DNA from: an uncultured Alistipes sp.
GTDB lineage: Bacteria; Bacteroidota; Bacteroidia; Bacteroidales; Rikenellaceae
Reading direction: 5' to 3'
Length of the DNA stretch: 64,000 nucleotides
Assembly (NCBI GenBank): GCA_945494785.1
Contig: CALYVN010000002.1
Span: 1 to 64,000, forward strand
Part shown: positions 60,490 through 64,000 of the stretch, piece after piece
Numbering within the stretch: position 1 is the first letter of the stretch
How the letters are laid out: each line of letters begins with the position of its first letter
Notes under the pieces: generated by a model
What the model saw: the letters and a program-made list of their open reading frames with translations, nothing else
Told to the model about the DNA's origin: nothing
The model's database searches: none
Translations under genes and position numbers: made by a program

Positions 60490-60969
60490 TCATAAAATCA
60501 ATGTCAGACCGATTTTGTCGGATGATTCGTATGTGCAGACGAATCCGCTTCGCTCGAAAAGTCGCCGGCTCGCAACGTTGGATGGCGATGTTTCGGCATA
60601 AAGCAATGCGAGAGATGTTTCGCGTGCATATCCGATAAGTGTTTGCAGGGCATCGGCGGCATAGCCGTTGCGGCGGTCGGACGCAGCATAAACGAGTATG
60701 CCGACACCTGCCGATATGCCGTTGTGTTCGTAAAGGTCGATTGCTCCGACCGTCCGCCGACTGACATCAATCATCAAACGCAGTTGTCCCGTTTCGGCTG
60801 TCGGGTGTTGCTGGTTACGCACGAACTGTTCGATGTCCGCTCTTGTGAACATCTCCTTTTCGGGCGAACCCGCACGACGCACCTCGCTGTCGTTTTCCCA
60901 CAAAAGAATAGTGTCGATATCTTTCGATTCGACACTACGCAGAGTGCATATTCGACCTTGCAGCACCAT
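60490..60969 (-). CDS. GNAT-family N-acetyltransferase
   Basis: RICTLRSVESKDIDTILLWENDSEV; AASDRRNGYAADALQTLIGYA. Confidence 0.85.
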   Translation of the reverse strand: MVLQGRICTLRSVESKDIDTILLWENDSEVRRAGSPEKEMFTRADIEQFVRNQQHPTAETGQLRLMIDVSRRTVGAIDLYEHNGISAGVGILVYAASDRRNGYAADALQTLIGYARETSLALLYAETSPSNVASRRLFERSGFVCTYESSDKIGLTLIL

Positions 60970-60973
60970 CGGG

Positions 60974-62200
60974 CTACAAACCGATTACCTGATTGCGGAT
61001 AAGCATCGCCACACCCCAAGCAGGTGCATTGTCGCTCATCTTCGACAGGCGGAATTTGGTATCCTTATATACGAGACTGAGCGAATACTTGTTGGTTGCC
61101 GATTTGAGAGGCAGCATTATGTAGTCGCCTGCGGCAGCAAGATTGCCTCCGACAATAACGGTTTCGGGATTGAAAATGTTGATAAGGAACGCCACGGCTT
61201 TACCCGCCTTTTCGCCTGCCTCCTCGATGAGTTCGATGGAGAGGTTGTCGTCGTTGCGTGCTGCCGCGATGATGTCGTTGATGTGAATCGGCTCCTTGCG
61301 CTCGTATTTCGGACGCAAAATGGTGTTGGCACCGTTCTTGACGAGTTCGCTCATCTTCTCCTCGATGGCGATACCCGAAATCTCGGTCTCCAAACAACCC
61401 TTTTTGCCGCAGAAACAGATTTTCTCGTTGTCGAACAACGGAATGTGTCCGAACTCGCCCGCAAATCCGCTCTTGCCGTAGTAAAGTTTGCCATCGACCA
61501 CGATGCCGATTGCTACACCGAGTCCGAGATGGAGATAGATGACATTGCTCTCGTCCTTCGATTTGCCGCACGAATACTCGGCATAACAACGCGAGCGGGT
61601 GTCGTTCTCGACAAGGACGCGGATGCCTACACGCTTCTCTATTATCTCGCGCAGCGACTCTTCGACATTGGTGAAATACTTATAGGAACGTCCCTGCTGG
61701 GTATTGACGCGGCCGACTATACATACGCCGACTCCCAAAATTTTGTTCTTCTCGATGCCGCAGGTGTTGATGAAATGTTCGATGTTGGAACAAATCTTCT
61801 CCAAGCACTGCGAACGGTCGGTCAATTCGAAGGTGTCATCGACCACCTCCTGAATTATGTTGTTTTGCAGGTCGGTAATGACATAAGTCATGCGGTCGCG
61901 ACCTACGTTGATGCCGGCGAAATAGATGGTCGAATTGGTCAGACCGTAAACGTTCGGCCGACGACCGCCGGGGGTTTCGACTTTGCCGAGGTCGTTCACT
62001 ATGCCCTCTTCGACCAACTCCTGCACGAGTTTGGTAATGGTCGGCACGCTGATTCGCAACTCCTTGGTCAGTTCGGAAAGCGTCGATTCGCCATTGATGG
62101 CCATATAGGCGATAATGCTCCGTTTTATCAAGTTGTTTTTATGGGACAGACCCTTGCTTTCGGTCTCCTGATGGTTGAAAAAATCTATAAGAGAAGTCAT
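60974..62200 (-). CDS. ROK-family transcriptional regulator/kinase
   Basis: N-terminal winged-helix; GHIPLFDNEKICFCGKKGCLETEISG ROK Zn motif. Confidence 0.92.
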   Translation of the reverse strand: MTSLIDFFNHQETESKGLSHKNNLIKRSIIAYMAINGESTLSELTKELRISVPTITKLVQELVEEGIVNDLGKVETPGGRRPNVYGLTNSTIYFAGINVGRDRMTYVITDLQNNIIQEVVDDTFELTDRSQCLEKICSNIEHFINTCGIEKNKILGVGVCIVGRVNTQQGRSYKYFTNVEESLREIIEKRVGIRVLVENDTRSRCYAEYSCGKSKDESNVIYLHLGLGVAIGIVVDGKLYYGKSGFAGEFGHIPLFDNEKICFCGKKGCLETEISGIAIEEKMSELVKNGANTILRPKYERKEPIHINDIIAAARNDDNLSIELIEEAGEKAGKAVAFLINIFNPETVIVGGNLAAAGDYIMLPLKSATNKYSLSLVYKDTKFRLSKMSDNAPAWGVAMLIRNQVIGL

Positions 62201-62395
62201 GTATCGGTGTGTTTAATATATCGTTACGCCCGTAACGATATGCAAAAATAGTAAAAACTATTTGTAACACGCAAGAATTTATTTAATTTTTTAGGAAATA
62301 TCTGCAATTTGTTAAAAAACACCTTGCGGGTACAGACGCAATCGGCGATGTCCGTTCATGGGCATCGCTGAGCAAAACAATTGAATGACAGTGTT

Positions 62396-63277
62396 CTACA
62401 ACTTCGATTGGGAGGTTACTGACACGTCGGCATTCGTCTTGCGGATAAGTCCCTGCAAAACCATACCCGGACCAAGTTCGGTAAAGTCGGCAAAGCCGTC
62501 GGCAACCATGTTGCGAACTATGTGTGTCCAACGAACGGGCGCGGTGAGTTGGGCAATCAGATTGCTTTTAATCTCTTCGGGGTCGGTGTGCGGTGCCGCA
62601 TCGACATTCTGGTAAACGGGGCAGGCGGGTGCGAGGAAATGCGTTTCGCCGATGGCTTGTGCGAGTTCCTTGCGTGCCGGCTCCATAAGCGGCGAGTGGA
62701 ATGCACCGCCGACAGGCAGCACGAGTGCGCGCCGTGCGCCCGCAGCCTTCAACCGCTCGCAAGCGGCATCGACAGCCTCGACACTGCCCGATATTACGAG
62801 TTGTCCCGGGCAGTTGTAGTTGGCAGGAACGACCACACCCTCCGTGTCGGCACATATCTTTTCAATCTCCTCGTCGCCCAATCCGATGATGGCGGCCATG
62901 GTACCCGCCTGCTTTTCGCAAGCCTTCTGCATCGCCTCCGCACGTTTGGCAACCAACAGCAATCCCTCCTCGAACGACAGTGCGCCTGCTGCCACGAGTG
63001 CCGAAAATTCGCCGAGCGAATGACCTGCCGTTGCATCGGGACGAATGCCGAGTGCAGTGGCGAGAATCGCCGAATGGAGAAATACGGCGGGTTGCGTCAC
63101 TTTGGTCTGTTTGAGTTCGTCGGCAGTGCCTGCGAACATTATGTCGGTTATGCGGAAACCCAAAATCTCGTTGGCTCTCTCGAAGAGTTCTTTTGCCTGC
63201 GGGAGATTGTCGTACAACTCTTTGCCCATGCCGCAGAATTGTGCGCCCTGTCCAGGAAAAACCAATGCTTTTTTCAT
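62396..63277 (-). CDS. fabD: ACP S-malonyltransferase
   Basis: KKALVFPGQGAQFCGMGKELYD; TAGHSLGEFSALVAAG; GGAFHSPLMEPA. Confidence 0.96.
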   Translation of the reverse strand: MKKALVFPGQGAQFCGMGKELYDNLPQAKELFERANEILGFRITDIMFAGTADELKQTKVTQPAVFLHSAILATALGIRPDATAGHSLGEFSALVAAGALSFEEGLLLVAKRAEAMQKACEKQAGTMAAIIGLGDEEIEKICADTEGVVVPANYNCPGQLVISGSVEAVDAACERLKAAGARRALVLPVGGAFHSPLMEPARKELAQAIGETHFLAPACPVYQNVDAAPHTDPEEIKSNLIAQLTAPVRWTHIVRNMVADGFADFTELGPGMVLQGLIRKTNADVSVTSQSKL

Positions 63278-63365
63278 AATTCCGTATGGTATTCGTGTAA
63301 ATTATTTTTTTGCAAAAGTAATTAAATTTTTTCTATCTTTGCAGGAAAACAAATACATATATATT

Positions 63366-63476
63366 ATGAAATTGTACTATATGCCTGTCGTTAAGGTGCT
63401 TGACATAAGCATTGAAAAGGGATTCGTCGCATCCGAGCCCGACATGAATTACGGTGACGGAGGAGATGCGTGGTAG
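63366..63476 (+). CDS. 36-aa micropeptide, P-x11-GFxxS family (cassette D)
   Basis: MKLYYMPVVKVLDISIEKGFVASEPDMNYGDGGDAW*; TATCTTTG element ~63334; hidden inside ORF 63045..63476 in the track. Confidence 0.82.
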   Translation: MKLYYMPVVKVLDISIEKGFVASEPDMNYGDGGDAW

Positions 63477-63498
63477 CGGTTTGAAAAATCAAAACAGT

Positions 63499-64000
63499 AT
63501 GAAAGCAATAAGATTTATTTCGATTGTATTCGCTCTCGTTTTGGCGGCTTGTTCGCGCACTGATGAGAGTATGGATATTACCGGAGGTTATGCGATAACC
63601 TCGTTGGACGGTTTTATCGAGGAGCGGGCAGACAGCCGAACTTTGGCAGAGGTGCGCGAAGACGGATCGGTGCAGATGTATTGGCGTGCCGGCGATGAAA
63701 TTGCGGTTACCGATTTGTCCGCACTCTCAACCTTCAAACTCAAATCGGGTGCCAAGAGTACGCATGGCGTATTTGCCGGTTCGATTGTTTCGACATCCAA
63801 AACGATGTATGCCGTATATCCCGCATCTGTGGCAACGATTACGGAGGGTACTGCTTCGGTTACCTTGCCGAACATACAGTCGTACACCTCGTCGGCAGAT
63901 GCCGATACGGGTGGTCGCAACATCATGGTCGGCGAGACGGCAGATGCTTCGGCATTCGATTTCTATACGGTCGGTGCGATTGCACGATTTGCGATTACGG
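63499..64000 (+). CDS. fimbrillin-like lipoprotein (cassette D), truncated by window end
   Basis: Own translation: MKAIRFISIVFALVLAACSRTDESMDITGGYAITSLDGFIEERADSRTLAEVREDGSVQMYWRAGDEIAVTDLS...; not in ORF track. Confidence 0.78.
   Translation, partial: MKAIRFISIVFALVLAACSRTDESMDITGGYAITSLDGFIEERADSRTLAEVREDGSVQMYWRAGDEIAVTDLSALSTFKLKSGAKSTHGVFAGSIVSTSKTMYAVYPASVATITEGTASVTLPNIQSYTSSADADTGGRNIMVGETADASAFDFYTVGAIARFAIT

Overview
Window from a Bacteroidales-type genome (TAnnTTTG -7 promoter elements, fimbrillin-like lipoproteins, rpsF-rpsR-rplI, MlaEF, RNase Y and NrdJ). Most of it is ordinary chromosome: deoD (cut by the left edge), galM, ung, gapA, mlaEF, rpsF/rpsR/rplI, thiL, adk, zapA-(6S-like RNA)-rny, surE, a NarL-type two-component pair, gdhA, ompA-like, nrdJ, aroF/chorismate mutase, nhaD, recF-DUF721, aroB, typA, rpiB, lgt, ruvB, uvrB, dnaG, smpB, tsaB, rlmB, ABC-F, rpe, ROK and fabD, with tRNA-Leu(CAA) and tRNA-Arg(CCG). 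The strongest unexplained signal is a repeated two-gene cassette found four times (12.0 kb, 12.4 kb, 42.6 kb, 63.4 kb). A 36-67 aa micropeptide with the exact motif P-x11-G-F-x2-S and an acidic, aromatic-ending tail lies 15-22 nt upstream of a lipobox lipoprotein that carries a fimbrillin-like N-terminal motif and variable C-terminal modules. Two cassettes are divergent from one 201-bp intergenic region, and one continues into a subtilase lipoprotein. Three of the four micropeptides are absent from the supplied ORF track or hidden inside a longer ORF. Other points of interest: an in-frame TGA at a conserved Cys position of a BspA-like LRR lipoprotein; a 6S-like RNA with a closing stem next to a polypurine tract; three promoters (uvrB, dnaG, surE) with identical 20-nt spacers abutting the start codon, implying leaderless mRNAs; a degenerate lumazine-synthase-like gene; and a truncated OmpA paralog.
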